This document shows positions 1 through 8,679 of a stretch of DNA of 15,583 bases, piece by piece; position 1 is the stretch's first letter; each line of letters begins with the position of its first letter. The notes under the pieces were generated by a model. The model was not told the DNA's origin. It was given only the letters and a program-made list of their open reading frames with translations, and made no database searches. The position numbers and the translations under genes were made by a program. This stretch comes from DASVWH01 sp036389715. GTDB taxonomy: Bacteria; Acidobacteriota; Blastocatellia; Pyrinomonadales; Pyrinomonadaceae. The DNA lies in contig DASVWH010000166.1 in NCBI GenBank assembly GCA_036389715.1, positions 1 to 15,583 on the forward strand. The letters are read 5' to 3'.

Positions 1-1142
1 CGAAAGAGGCTACTGCGGCCGCCAGCGCCAGCACTGCCGGATTAAGAGGCGTAGTCGCGGCCAGCTCTTCCATCGGCGACGTTAACGGCGACAAGGGCGA
101 GCTTATCTATCAGGGCATCAACATCCATGACCTGGCCAACAATTCCACCTTTGAAGAGGTCGTCTTCCTGCTCTGGAACGGGCGTCTGCCCAAGCGCGAA
201 GAGCTTGACGAGCTCAAGCGCAACATCGCGGAGGCACAGGAGCTGCCGCAAGAGATAGACGCACTGCTGCGCAGCTTTCCGCGCGACGCCGAGCCGATGG
301 ACACGCTGCGCACGGCCGTCTCGGCGCTGGCCTTCTATGATAAGAATTCGCGTGACACCTCGCGCGAGGCGGCCGTCAGGACCGCGACCCGGCTGACGGC
401 GCAGTTCCCGACCATCGTCGCCAGGATAGACCGCCTGCGCAATGGAAATGAGCCCGTCCGCCCGAAGCCTGGGCTCAACCTCGCGACCAACTTTCTCTAC
501 ATGCTGCGCGGCGAGATGCCGGACGAGCACGACGCGCACGTCCTCGACGTGGCGCTGATTCTGCAAGCCGACCATGAGCTGAACGCCTCGACCTTTACGG
601 CGCGCGTCGTCGCGGGCACGCTCGCGGACATGTACGGCGCGGTCACGGCCGCCATCGCCGCGCTCTCCGGCCCGCTGCACGGCGGCGCGAATACCAACGT
701 CATGAAGATGCTGCTCGAAATCGGAGAGGTCGAGCGCGTCGAGTCGTTCATCAAGGACGCGCTCGCCGCCAAGCGGAAGATCATGGGTTTTGGCCACGCC
801 GTCTATAAGACGGAAGACCCGCGCGCGACCAACTTCCGGCGCTTCTCCAAAGAGATGGCCGAGCGCACGGGCAACATGAAGTGGTACGAGATGTCGCGCC
901 AGGTCGAAGAGGTCATCAAGCGCGAGAAGGGGCTCTTCCCGAACGTGGATTTCTTCTCGGCCTCGACCTTCTACATGATGGGGATTCCGCTGGACCTTTA
1001 CACGCCGATTTTCGCCATCAGCCGGATCAGCGGCTGGACCGGCCACATCCTCGAACAGTATGCCAACAATAAGCTGATTCGCCCGCGCGCGGAGTACGTC
1101 GGCCCGCGCGACGTGCCCTATGTCCCCATTAGTGAAAGATAG
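1..1142 (+). CDS. gltA: citrate synthase (5' end outside window)
   Basis: Condenses acetyl-CoA with oxaloacetate to citrate, the entry step of the TCA cycle, in the cytoplasm. The frame (codons starting at position 3) is open through the left edge and ends at TAG 1140-1142, giving about 379 visible residues, close to the full length of the short bacterial type, so probably only a short N-terminal piece is missing. The three catalytic residues are visible: His in GPLHGGAN (codon 678-680), His in GFGHAVYK (795-797) and Asp in NVDFFSAS (948-950). The early segment GLRGVVAASSSIGDV followed by LIYQGINIHDLA is also typical of the family. A 2-methylcitrate synthase (PrpC) is a close paralogue and cannot be excluded from motifs alone, but no prp genes are next to it. 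The gene converges on the operon ending at 1256, and a strong hairpin lies between them. The open antisense frame across this gene is a high-GC shadow. Confidence 0.95.
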   Translation, partial: KEATAAASASTAGLRGVVAASSSIGDVNGDKGELIYQGINIHDLANNSTFEEVVFLLWNGRLPKREELDELKRNIAEAQELPQEIDALLRSFPRDAEPMDTLRTAVSALAFYDKNSRDTSREAAVRTATRLTAQFPTIVARIDRLRNGNEPVRPKPGLNLATNFLYMLRGEMPDEHDAHVLDVALILQADHELNASTFTARVVAGTLADMYGAVTAAIAALSGPLHGGANTNVMKMLLEIGEVERVESFIKDALAAKRKIMGFGHAVYKTEDPRATNFRRFSKEMAERTGNMKWYEMSRQVEEVIKREKGLFPNVDFFSASTFYMMGIPLDLYTPIFAISRISGWTGHILEQYANNKLIRPRAEYVGPRDVPYVPISER

Positions 1143-1187
1143 ATGGAGACGGCATCGGCGCTCAGTCCGAAGTCTAGCGTTCAAAGC

Positions 1188-1233
1188 TTAAAGTCCCGAG
1201 TCGAAAGAGCTTCTCTTCGACTCGGGACTTTAA
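1188..1233. terminator. perfect 18-bp inverted repeat, probable bidirectional terminator
   Basis: The arms 1188-1205 and 1216-1233 are perfect reverse complements (18 of 18 bp) around a 10-base loop (1206-1215). The stem core is GC-rich (AGTCCCGAGTCG) and both ends are TTAAAG/CTTTAA, so each strand offers only a short A/T flank rather than a long U tract. It sits 45 bp after the citrate synthase stop and 22 bp from the stop of the convergent operon, which is where a shared two-way terminator is expected. The role is inferred from position and symmetry. Confidence 0.75.
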
Positions 1234-1255
1234 CCTTCAGGCTCTCCGGCCGTCT

Positions 1256-1771
1256 CTAGCGATTGAGATGAACGCCGAGCAGCTTCGGGTCGTTCATAAA
1301 CTCGCTGAGCTTCTTCGGGCTGACCTTGACGCGCACCACCACTGCATCCGTGCGCTCAATATTGACGACCATCAGCTTAAAGTTATCGCCGTCGCCGCGC
1401 GCGTAGATGTAGGTCTGGTCGCCCTCGCGCGAGCGCATGCGGACCAGCGGCTGCCAGTCCGGGCTGAGCGCGTTTCTCAGCACCGCGCCGAGTTCCGCAT
1501 TGACGCTGCCGGGCTGGCTCTTCAGATTCTCGAAGACGGCTACTTTAAAGCCTTTGACGCCCGCCGGGCGGATGATCTTGACGAAAAAGTTGGCGAGCCC
1601 GAGGAAGGGAATACTGACGCGCCTGGCGTTGTAGCGCAGCTTGAGATGGTGCGTGATGGCGTCGAACTCCGCGTCGTTGGCGCGGGCGGTCCGGGGAGCG
1701 AACGTGAACGCCAGCGCGGCGATGACGAACGCGAGCAGGATGGCACGGGGGAATCTCTGTTGCCTGGTCAT
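1256..1771 (-). CDS. secreted DUF4252-like protein (second copy)
   Basis: A 171-residue protein of unknown function. Residues 1-31 form a signal peptide: a basic start (MTRQQRFPR), a hydrophobic core (about 10-25) and a plausible cleavage site after TARA. The mature part resembles DUF4252 proteins in pattern: a central GVKGFKVAVFENL-like segment, then the WQPLVRMRSREGDQTYIYARGDG strand pair, and a VVNIERTDAVVVRVKVSPKKL ending. The family assignment comes from recognised pattern and context, not a search. The start is firm: AAAGGAG (complement of 1782-1788) lies 10 bases upstream and directly abuts the TGA of the preceding gene (AAAGGAGTGA), so it is probably translationally coupled to its paralogue. 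It is the last gene of the ECF sigma operon. The mature protein presumably acts in the periplasm or at the envelope. Confidence 0.8.
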   Translation of the reverse strand: MTRQQRFPRAILLAFVIAALAFTFAPRTARANDAEFDAITHHLKLRYNARRVSIPFLGLANFFVKIIRPAGVKGFKVAVFENLKSQPGSVNAELGAVLRNALSPDWQPLVRMRSREGDQTYIYARGDGDNFKLMVVNIERTDAVVVRVKVSPKKLSEFMNDPKLLGVHLNR

Positions 1772-1778
1772 GGCCGCT

Positions 1779-2354
1779 TCACTCCTTTGGCGTTTTGCCG
1801 TCGCGCGATAATTGAATCTGCGGAATACCGAAATTGCCGCTCAACTGTGTGAGCTTTTCGATGTCAATCGGCCCGACGATGTTGACGATGGTCAACTGCT
1901 TCGGCTCGGCGGCGATGACGGCCATCCCGGTGATCTGATTACCTGCCATCATGCTGTAGACCTCGACGCTCTGCCCGTCACGCCTGCTCCTCACGTCAAC
2001 CATCCTGGACCAGGCAGGCGAGCGCAGCTGCGTGCGCACGGATTCGACATCGGCGGCCGAAAACTCGCCCTCCTTATCGAACGCGAAGACCTTGACGTAG
2101 ACGCCCTTGATGCCCGTGACCAGCTCCCTGATCTTGGCCTGGTTGGCGTCCTTCGAGTTAAGGAAGGCGGCGGCGAGGCGCAGCAGGCGGTCGTCGAGCG
2201 TCACGTCAACGATCTTGGCGGCCCTGGCTTCGAGCTTGTCCAGTTGGTTGATCTGAAGCCGCGCGTCCTGTGCCGCGGCAAGGCTCGCGCCCGAGAGCAT
2301 CAAGAGAAGCGAAAGGCTGGCGGGCCTGAAGAATCTGCTGAATACTATGTTCAT
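1779..2354 (-). CDS. secreted DUF4252-family protein (first copy)
   Basis: A 191-residue secreted protein of unknown function. Residues 1-28 are a clear signal peptide (MNIVFSRFF start, hydrophobic 12-27, cleavage near SLAAAQ-DA). The mature part has the DUF4252 pattern: short helices (LDDRLLRLAAAFL), ITGIKGVYVKVFAFDKEGEF-type core (here with VTGIKG), WSRMVDVRSRRDGQSVEVYSM, then a strand ending AAEPKQLTIVNIVGPID. The frame stays open for another 96 codons upstream, to 2642. The ATG at 2354 is preferred because it begins the signal peptide and has GGAG (complement of 2363-2366) 8 bases upstream; a longer form would bury the signal peptide and overlap the preceding gene by about 250 bp. It lies 31 bp after the membrane-protein gene and 7 bp before its paralogue. 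DUF4252 genes are known neighbours of ECF sigma factors in other phyla, which supports a regulon role. Confidence 0.85.
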   Translation of the reverse strand: MNIVFSRFFRPASLSLLLMLSGASLAAAQDARLQINQLDKLEARAAKIVDVTLDDRLLRLAAAFLNSKDANQAKIRELVTGIKGVYVKVFAFDKEGEFSAADVESVRTQLRSPAWSRMVDVRSRRDGQSVEVYSMMAGNQITGMAVIAAEPKQLTIVNIVGPIDIEKLTQLSGNFGIPQIQLSRDGKTPKE

Positions 2355-2385
2355 AACTATTGCTCCGTTCGTCTGTTTAATCCGG

Positions 2386-3006
2386 CTACGAGACAGGGTC
2401 GTGCTCGCGGTTGACCTGAACCTTTTTCTGCGCGTCGTTGAGTTTCCGGCTGGCGATCTGCATGGCCATGATGAGCTGGGCCCTGGCGGCCAGGCCCTCG
2501 CGCCTGAGCTGCTGTTCGAGGCGGGCGCGGCTTCCCGCTTGCTCACGCAGCCCGGCAAGCTCGCGCCGTCGGACATCGCTGACGCGCCTTCGCGCTGTCT
2601 TGACGGGCTCGCGGGGAGGCGTCCCACCGGCCAGCCGTGCATGGGCGTCCTGCCCGCCGTCCTGCTCCGTCACAATGCGCGGGAGAGGGCGCGGCTGATT
2701 CTCTTCGACGGCCGGGCGCTGCTCGGCTCCCGCGTCTGCGGCCTGCGCCGACGCCGAAGGGCCGCCCGTCGCGTTGTCAGAGCGATGCAGCGAGAGCCAG
2801 AGCGCGCCGCCGAGCAGCATCATCGTGAAGACGGCGGCGGCCGCGAGCAGGGGCGAGAAGTTGCGCCGGGCCGCCAGCCGCAGCTCGATTTCAGGCGGCA
2901 GCTCGTGCTCAGAATTCTTGTAGCGCAGGCTGCCGAGCGCGCGTTCCAGGCGCTCGATCTCCGCGTCGGGCTCGCCCGATTTGTCCCACAGGTAATCGTC
3001 GTTCAT
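2386..3006 (-). CDS. single-pass membrane protein, probable anti-sigma factor
   Basis: A 206-residue protein with an acidic cytoplasmic head (1-50, beginning MNDDYLWDKSGEPDAEIERLE), one transmembrane helix (about 51-73) and an extracytoplasmic part (74-206). That part is first Pro/Gly/Ala-rich and then an Arg/Gln/Leu-rich helical tract (about 140-195) that may form a coiled coil. There is no HxxxCxxC zinc motif, so it is not a classical ZAS-type anti-sigma factor. The YLWDxSGEPDxEIxRLE opening is a pattern I recognise from membrane proteins next to sigma factors in Acidobacteria; I cannot confirm this without a search. Its ATG overlaps the sigma stop as ATGA (3003-3006) and has GGAG (complement of 3015-3018) 8 bases upstream, so production is probably coupled to the sigma factor. 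By position and topology it likely holds the sigma factor at the membrane. Direct sigma binding is inference. Confidence 0.8.
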   Translation of the reverse strand: MNDDYLWDKSGEPDAEIERLERALGSLRYKNSEHELPPEIELRLAARRNFSPLLAAAAVFTMMLLGGALWLSLHRSDNATGGPSASAQAADAGAEQRPAVEENQPRPLPRIVTEQDGGQDAHARLAGGTPPREPVKTARRRVSDVRRRELAGLREQAGSRARLEQQLRREGLAARAQLIMAMQIASRKLNDAQKKVQVNREHDPVS

Positions 3007-3596
3007 CGGCCCTTCTCCATTCCCAGTTTTCCGCGCAGCAGCTTCATCCCGCGATGCAGGTTGACGCGCACCGAAGCGGGCGTCATCCCCGTCCGCTCGG
3101 CAATCTCCGGCCCGGTCATGCCCTCCGCGAGGCGCATAATCAGCGTCTCGCGGTAAGCCTCCGGCAGCGAGCGAATCGTTTCGAGTGCTTCGGAGGCTTC
3201 CGCATCCATCGGCTTGCGTCTGGCCAGGTTCTCCGGCAGCTCTTCGGTCTCACGCTTGCGCCGGTGAAAATCTGTGGCGCGGTTGCGCGCAATCATCGCC
3301 AGCCAGCCGCCGAAGGCCCCCGCCTCGCGCAGCGTGTGAATCATCCTGAACGCGACCAGAAAGACATCCTGAACGAGGTCGTCCACCTCTGCGCAGGGCA
3401 CGCGCGCCAGCAGGACGGCGTGGACCATCGGCCCGTAAAGATCGTAGAGCCGCCCGAAGGATTCACGGTCGCCGCGCCGCACGGCCTCTACCAGCGAGAC
3501 ATCCCGCGCGGCCTTCAGGGCAGGGGCAGTCCCGGCTGCCGCCTGCTGGTATCCATTCATCTGGAGCAGATTGGAGGCTGCCCCTGTCTCGCTCAT
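3003..3596 (-). CDS. ECF-type RNA polymerase sigma factor
   Basis: A 197-residue sigma-70 family factor of the extracytoplasmic function type, which redirects RNA polymerase to its own promoters. Region 2 spans about residues 41-116 (FGRLYDLYGPMVHAV, then DDLVQDVFLVAF and WLAMIARNRATDFHRRKR). Region 4 spans about 138-191 (LETIRSLPEAYRETLIMRLAEG, then the helix-turn-helix GPEIAERTGMTPASVRVNLH). Regions 1 and 3 are absent, as expected. The frame could begin at a GTG at 3656, but the ATG at 3596 is chosen because GAGG (complement of 3604-3607) lies 7 bases upstream, while the GTG has no good ribosome site. The first 30 residues before region 2 are low-complexity. It heads an operon with a membrane protein and two secreted DUF4252-like proteins. 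I could not find a convincing self-like ECF promoter in the 280 bp upstream. Confidence 0.93.
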   Translation of the reverse strand: MSETGAASNLLQMNGYQQAAAGTAPALKAARDVSLVEAVRRGDRESFGRLYDLYGPMVHAVLLARVPCAEVDDLVQDVFLVAFRMIHTLREAGAFGGWLAMIARNRATDFHRRKRETEELPENLARRKPMDAEASEALETIRSLPEAYRETLIMRLAEGMTGPEIAERTGMTPASVRVNLHRGMKLLRGKLGMEKGR

Positions 3597-3852
3597 GCGT
3601 GTGCCTCGTCGGTCGCGTTCGAGAGGAAAGATAATCAGAAAGTCCCCTGCGTTCACCCGTTAAGACGCGGGGCGGCGAAAACTGTTAACAAGCGCCGATG
3701 AAGCTCAATCTTTCGGCCGGGAGCTAGTCGCAAACTCAGCCGCCGCCGTATTTAAGACCGAGAGCAGGTTAGAGGGCAGGCTTTCGCTGCCGACCCATCT
3801 CTCTCTGTGCTACTCGCAAGGGCTCTCTGCTGCTCGCTTAAATCTCCCCGCC

Positions 3853-3888
3853 GGTTGATTCAAACGGAGCGGCTGATTCAAGCGGGAA
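3853..3888 (-). repeat. short direct repeat TTGAATCA at the end of the CPBP gene
   Basis: On the minus strand the CPBP gene ends CTTGAATCAGCC and is followed within 17-18 bases by TTTGAATCAACCGG, so TTGAATCA(G/A)CC occurs twice. The first copy contains the TGA stop. It may mark a small tandem slip that shifted the end of the gene. The 3597-3877 intergenic region otherwise shows only a TGTTAACA palindrome near 3684 and no gene. Confidence 0.4.
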
Positions 3889-4873
3889 AGTCTTCGCCCT
3901 GCTGCTGCTCGAAGATGGAGGGAGGCTGGCGTTGAGGCTGCGGATTCTCCGCGTCGGTCAACTGCTTCATCTCCGCCGTGGGCGCGACGAGCCGCGTGCG
4001 CCAGATGAAGAGCGTCGAGACGAGCAGCGCGACGGTGCAGGCCGCGCCGCCTTCGAGACCGTAAGCGCCGCCCGTCAGCCAGGCCGGGCCTAGATCGCTG
4101 CCACGCAGCAGCGGGTCCGGCGTTAGTCTCTCGATGCCGCTGACGGGCAGGCCGAGCACCGCTCCCATCGTCCAGTTCCAGGCCCAGTGAATACCGAGCG
4201 CAAACCAGAGGCTGCGCGTCCGCAGGTAAGCGACCGCCAACCAGAGCCCCGCAATCGCCGTATTCGCAAACGTGAAGCCCGGGACGACGTTCGGATTGCC
4301 CAGGTGTCCCCATGAAAAGATGAGCGACGTTATCAGGATGGCCACCCAGGCCAGCCCCGCCCGCGTCATGGTTTGCAGCGGGTAGCCGCGAAACATGGCC
4401 TCTTCGGCCGCCGCCGCGAGGACGAAGATGAGAGCCGAAACGAGCAGCGTCCGCCCGACCGATTGAAACAGCAGCGGGCCATTAAGCGCGAAGCGAAAGC
4501 CGCCCGCCAGGGTAGCGATTGCCGCCGCCAGCAGGAGCGAGGCCGCGCCGACCGCAGACCCGTAAAGCCAATCGCTGAACCACCCGCGATGCCGTCCCCA
4601 GCCGAGCGCCTTGAACGGCAGTCCTTCCAACAGCCTGCCGCACGCCCACCCGACCAGAATGGCCGGAATCAGCAGGGCCAGAGCCTGCAACAGGAAGCCC
4701 CAGTTGCCATCCAGCACGGTCCCGGCGGAAGGGCCGAGCATCAGATAGAGCGCAAATTTCACGGCCGCGAAGCAGAGCGCTATCGTGAAATAGAGCGCCG
4801 CGGCGAAGATGAGCAGCCGCCAGCCGCTGCGCAGGCGTCCCGCCTGGTTAAAGAAGAGGTCTCGTAAGTCCAT
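3878..4873 (-). CDS. CPBP family intramembrane metalloprotease (CAAX/Abi type)
   Basis: A 331-residue polytopic membrane protein with the three motifs of the CPBP (Abi, Rce1-like) glutamic protease family. These are EEAMFRG (E157, E158, R162), FSWGH (F186, H190) and HWAWN (H229, N233). About seven to eight hydrophobic segments are visible (around 17-47, 58-80, 103-124, 141-157, 173-190, 200-217, 222-243, 268-290). The N-terminus FFNQAGRLRSGWRLL is a common opening of this family in Acidobacteria-like genomes and supports the ATG at 4873, although no Shine-Dalgarno sequence is visible upstream. The C-terminal 36 residues are Gln/Pro-rich, hydrophilic and poorly conserved in type. Bacterial members are linked to maturation of peptides, bacteriocin self-protection or membrane protein processing; the substrate here is unknown. 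The gene is divergent from ntrY, with 155 bp between the two starts. Confidence 0.92.
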   Translation of the reverse strand: MDLRDLFFNQAGRLRSGWRLLIFAAALYFTIALCFAAVKFALYLMLGPSAGTVLDGNWGFLLQALALLIPAILVGWACGRLLEGLPFKALGWGRHRGWFSDWLYGSAVGAASLLLAAAIATLAGGFRFALNGPLLFQSVGRTLLVSALIFVLAAAAEEAMFRGYPLQTMTRAGLAWVAILITSLIFSWGHLGNPNVVPGFTFANTAIAGLWLAVAYLRTRSLWFALGIHWAWNWTMGAVLGLPVSGIERLTPDPLLRGSDLGPAWLTGGAYGLEGGAACTVALLVSTLFIWRTRLVAPTAEMKQLTDAENPQPQRQPPSIFEQQQGEDFPA

Positions 4874-4925
4874 TCGATGATTCGCGTCAACAGAGGCTAA
4901 TCGATGATTCGCGTCAACAGAGGCT
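4874..4925. repeat. two tandem 25-bp direct repeats abutting the CPBP start codon
   Basis: Positions 4874-4898 and 4901-4925 are identical over 25 bp and separated by two bases (27-bp period). On the minus strand each copy contains TTGACG, matching five of six bases of a -35 box, and the inner copy runs right up to the ATG of the CPBP gene. The repeat could be a tandem operator or a recent duplication of a promoter segment. A good -10 box at the correct distance is not visible. Confidence 0.85.
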
Positions 4926-4926
4926 C

Positions 4927-4960
4927 AAAAGCGCCCGACGCATTCTAACCGAACGGGCGC
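4927..4960 (-). terminator. hairpin followed by TTTT on the minus strand
   Basis: GCGCCCG (4931-4937) pairs with CGGGCGC (4954-4960), a 7-bp GC stem with a 16-base loop. Reading the minus strand, the stem is followed directly by TTTT (complement of 4927-4930), the layout of an intrinsic terminator. It lies upstream of the CPBP gene it would precede, so it may be a leader attenuator or may stop antisense transcription from the ntrY side. The short stem and large loop make it weak. Confidence 0.4.
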
Positions 4961-5028
4961 AAGGGTGATACTGCGGCCGGCGCGGGTCGCGGGGCCAGGT
5001 ATGGTAAACTCGCGCCCGGACATCTCGT

Positions 5029-7288
5029 ATGAGCGATCAAGCCCGCAGAGCTGAACACGAAGCGGAGGCCGACGCCAGGCCGCGCAGGCGCAGCGCCCCC
5101 TGGCTGCTCGGCGGCCTCGTGCTCTTCCTGCTTTTCGTCCTCGTCGCGCTGCAAGCCTTCGGGCTCTGGGCGGTCGTCCCCGTAGACGCGACCGCCGATA
5201 CGCTGCTCCTCTACGCGCTCTCGTCGCTCAACTTCGCGGCCTTCATCGTCTTCAGTTTCATCCTCGTGCGCAGCCTGCTCAAGCTGCGACGCGAGCGCCG
5301 CGAACGACAGCTCGGCTCAAAGCTCAAGACGCGGCTCGTCGTCTCCTTCATCTCGCTGAGCCTCCTGCCGATTACGGCGATGGCGCTCTTCTCCTATCTC
5401 TTCTTCAACCGGACGCTCGAAAAATGGTTTTACAGGCTGCCGGAGGGCGTCATCCGCGAGGCGACGGAGATTGAGCGGCAGGCCATCGCGGACCAGTCAC
5501 GGAGCCTGCGCGAAGCTGCCGCCATGCTCGCCACCCTGCTCGAAGAGCATCCCGAAACCATACAGGAACGGACGCTGGCCCGCGTCATCGAAAGCGGAGG
5601 ACTGGCGGCCATCGAGGTTATCGGCGCGGACGGGCGCCTGCTGGCCAGAAGCGAGGCGCGGATTCCCGAATCGGAGCGCGCCGAGCTGGACCAGGCGCTG
5701 GCCTCGGCCCGCCGTTCGAGCGGCGTTGACGAGAGCCTCGCCGACGGCAGGGGCTACGATGCCATCGCCGTCGGCCTGAGCGACAACCGCACTCTGATCG
5801 TCGCGCCGATGCGCCGCAGCGACTCGAATCTGAGCCATATCATCACCGGCTCGCAGAGCGAATACAGCAGGCTCGTGGCCAAGCAGCGCAAGGTGCGCCT
5901 GCTCGGGCTCTCGACGCTCGGGCTGATGACGCTCCTGCTGCTCTTCGCCGCGACCTGGATTGCGATTCACCTGGCGCGCGGCATCGCCAAGCCGATCAGG
6001 GCGCTGGCCGAAGCCTCCAACGAAGTCGCGCGCGGCAATCTCTCGCATCGCGTGACGACGATTGCCAACGACGAGCTTGGCCTGCTGGCCGAATCCTTCA
6101 ACCAGATGACGGCGCAGCTAGACGAAAACCGCCGCCGGATAGAGGCTGGCGCGGCCGAGCTGCGCGATAAAAATCTGGCCCTTGAGGAACGGCGAAATTA
6201 TATCGAAACGGTCCTCGAATCCCTCTCGACGGGCGTCGTCTCGCTCGACGAGGACGACCGTGTGACGACTATCAATGCCGCCGCGATGGCGATGTTGAAG
6301 CTGGCGGATGCGCCGCCGCCGCGGACGGAGCTGGCGCGGCTCGTCTCGGCTGAAGACATGGTCGTGTTGGAAAGGCTGCTGCATCGCGCGCGCCGCGCCG
6401 GGCGGGCGGCCGAGCAGACTGAACTCGGGCGCAATCCGGCGCAGGACGATCAGGCCATCCCGGTCGCGCTGACCGCGACGGCCCTGCGCGGCGCGGGCGG
6501 CGAAGGACGCGGAGTCGTCTTCGTGATAGAGGACTTGTCGGAGCTGCTCTCGGCGCAGAGGGCCGCCGCCTGGAGCGAGGTCGCGCGCCGGATGGCGCAC
6601 GAAATCAAGAACCCGCTGACGCCGATACAGCTTTCAGCCGAACGCATCGCCAAGTATTTTCACAGGGAGCCGAACGGCGATCAGGAGCCCAACGGCTCGC
6701 ATCCAGGGGCCGCCCGGCTGGACCAGGCCCGCGTGGCCAGCGTAGTTGACGAATGCACCGCGACCATCAAGCGCGAGGTCGCGGGTCTCAAGGCGATGGT
6801 TGACGAGTTCTCTCGTTTCGCGCGTCTCCCGCATGCGCGCCTGGAGCCTTCGGACCTGAACGAAGTCGTCCGGCAATCCGTCGCGCTCTATGAAGATCGC
6901 CTGGACGGCGTGCGGCTCGACGTGCGGCTGGCGCGCAGCCTGCCGGCGGTCATGCTCGACGCGGAACAGCTGCGCCGCGTCTTCGTCAACCTGATCGAAA
7001 ACGCGCTGGAGGCGCTGGAGGGGCTCGACGGCGAGCGCCGCATCACCATCGCCACCGGGCACGACCCCGCGCGCGGGCAACTGCTGGCCGAAGTCACGGA
7101 CACGGGCCATGGCATTCCGCGCTCGGATTTCGCGCGGCTTTTCCAGCCCAATTTCTCGACGCGCGGGCGAGGGACGGGCCTCGGCCTGGCCATCGTCCAG
7201 CGCATCATCACGGACCACAGCGGCCGTATCCGCGCCGTCGCCAATTACCCGCGCGGCGCGAAATTCATCATCGAGCTGCCCGTCATAA

Positions 7289-7296
<8 letters not shown>
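5029..7296 (+). CDS. ntrY: NtrY-like membrane sensor histidine kinase
   Basis: A 755-residue sensor kinase that autophosphorylates on His and passes the phosphate to the regulator encoded next to it. Visible order: three N-terminal membrane helices (about 25-48, 62-84, 101-126); an extracytoplasmic sensor region (about 127-287); a fourth helix (288-314); HAMP (about 315-370, with KPIRALAEASNEVARGNLSHRV); PAS (about 388-505); and DHp with the H-box RRMAHEIKNPLTPIQLS (H524). The ATPase domain follows, with N-box VFVNLIENAL (N658), G1 TDTGHGIP and G2 GRGTGLGLAI. Architecture and the HEIKNPLTPIQLSAER signature match NtrY rather than NtrB. The DHp hairpin loop carries a small insert (about 546-565) with EPNG twice. 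The start at 5029 lacks a strong Shine-Dalgarno sequence. The gene overlaps ntrX by 8 bp. NtrYX pairs are tied to nitrogen, redox or envelope signals in other bacteria; the signal here is unknown. Confidence 0.93.
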
Positions 7297-8652
<1,356 letters not shown>

Positions 8653-8656
<4 letters not shown>

Positions 8657-8679
8657 GTGAGCGCGCGTGCGCTCCTTAA
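8653..8679 (+). terminator. hairpin overlapping the ntrX stop codon
   Basis: GAGCGC (8659-8664) pairs with GCGCTC (8669-8674) around the loop GCGT. The stem extends past a single bulged T (8658) through TTAAG/CTTAA, for 11 pairs in total. The TAA stop of ntrX (8654-8656) lies in the left arm. There is no U tract after the stem, so it is either a weak terminator or an mRNA 3' stabiliser. Confidence 0.5.

Noticed and set aside
42..1184. Long open frame antisense to citrate synthase
   Set aside because: The plus strand encodes an intact, motif-complete citrate synthase. The antisense protein is Arg/Val/Asp-rich with no recognisable domain, a usual effect of high GC.
2355..2642. N-terminal extension of the first DUF4252-family protein
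   Set aside because: The extra 96 residues would bury a good signal peptide and overlap the preceding gene. The ATG at 2354 has a GGAG at proper spacing.
2347..3156. Plus-strand open frame across the membrane-protein gene
   Set aside because: It overlaps two clearly coupled minus-strand genes (membrane protein and sigma factor) that have good ribosome sites. The plus-strand product is low-complexity Arg-rich.
3597..3656. GTG start for the sigma factor, 20 codons upstream
   Set aside because: No Shine-Dalgarno sequence is visible before the GTG, while the ATG at 3596 has GAGG 7 bases upstream.
4874..4925. Start of a CRISPR array
   Set aside because: Only two copies with a two-base gap and no spacers; it is a tandem duplication, not an array.
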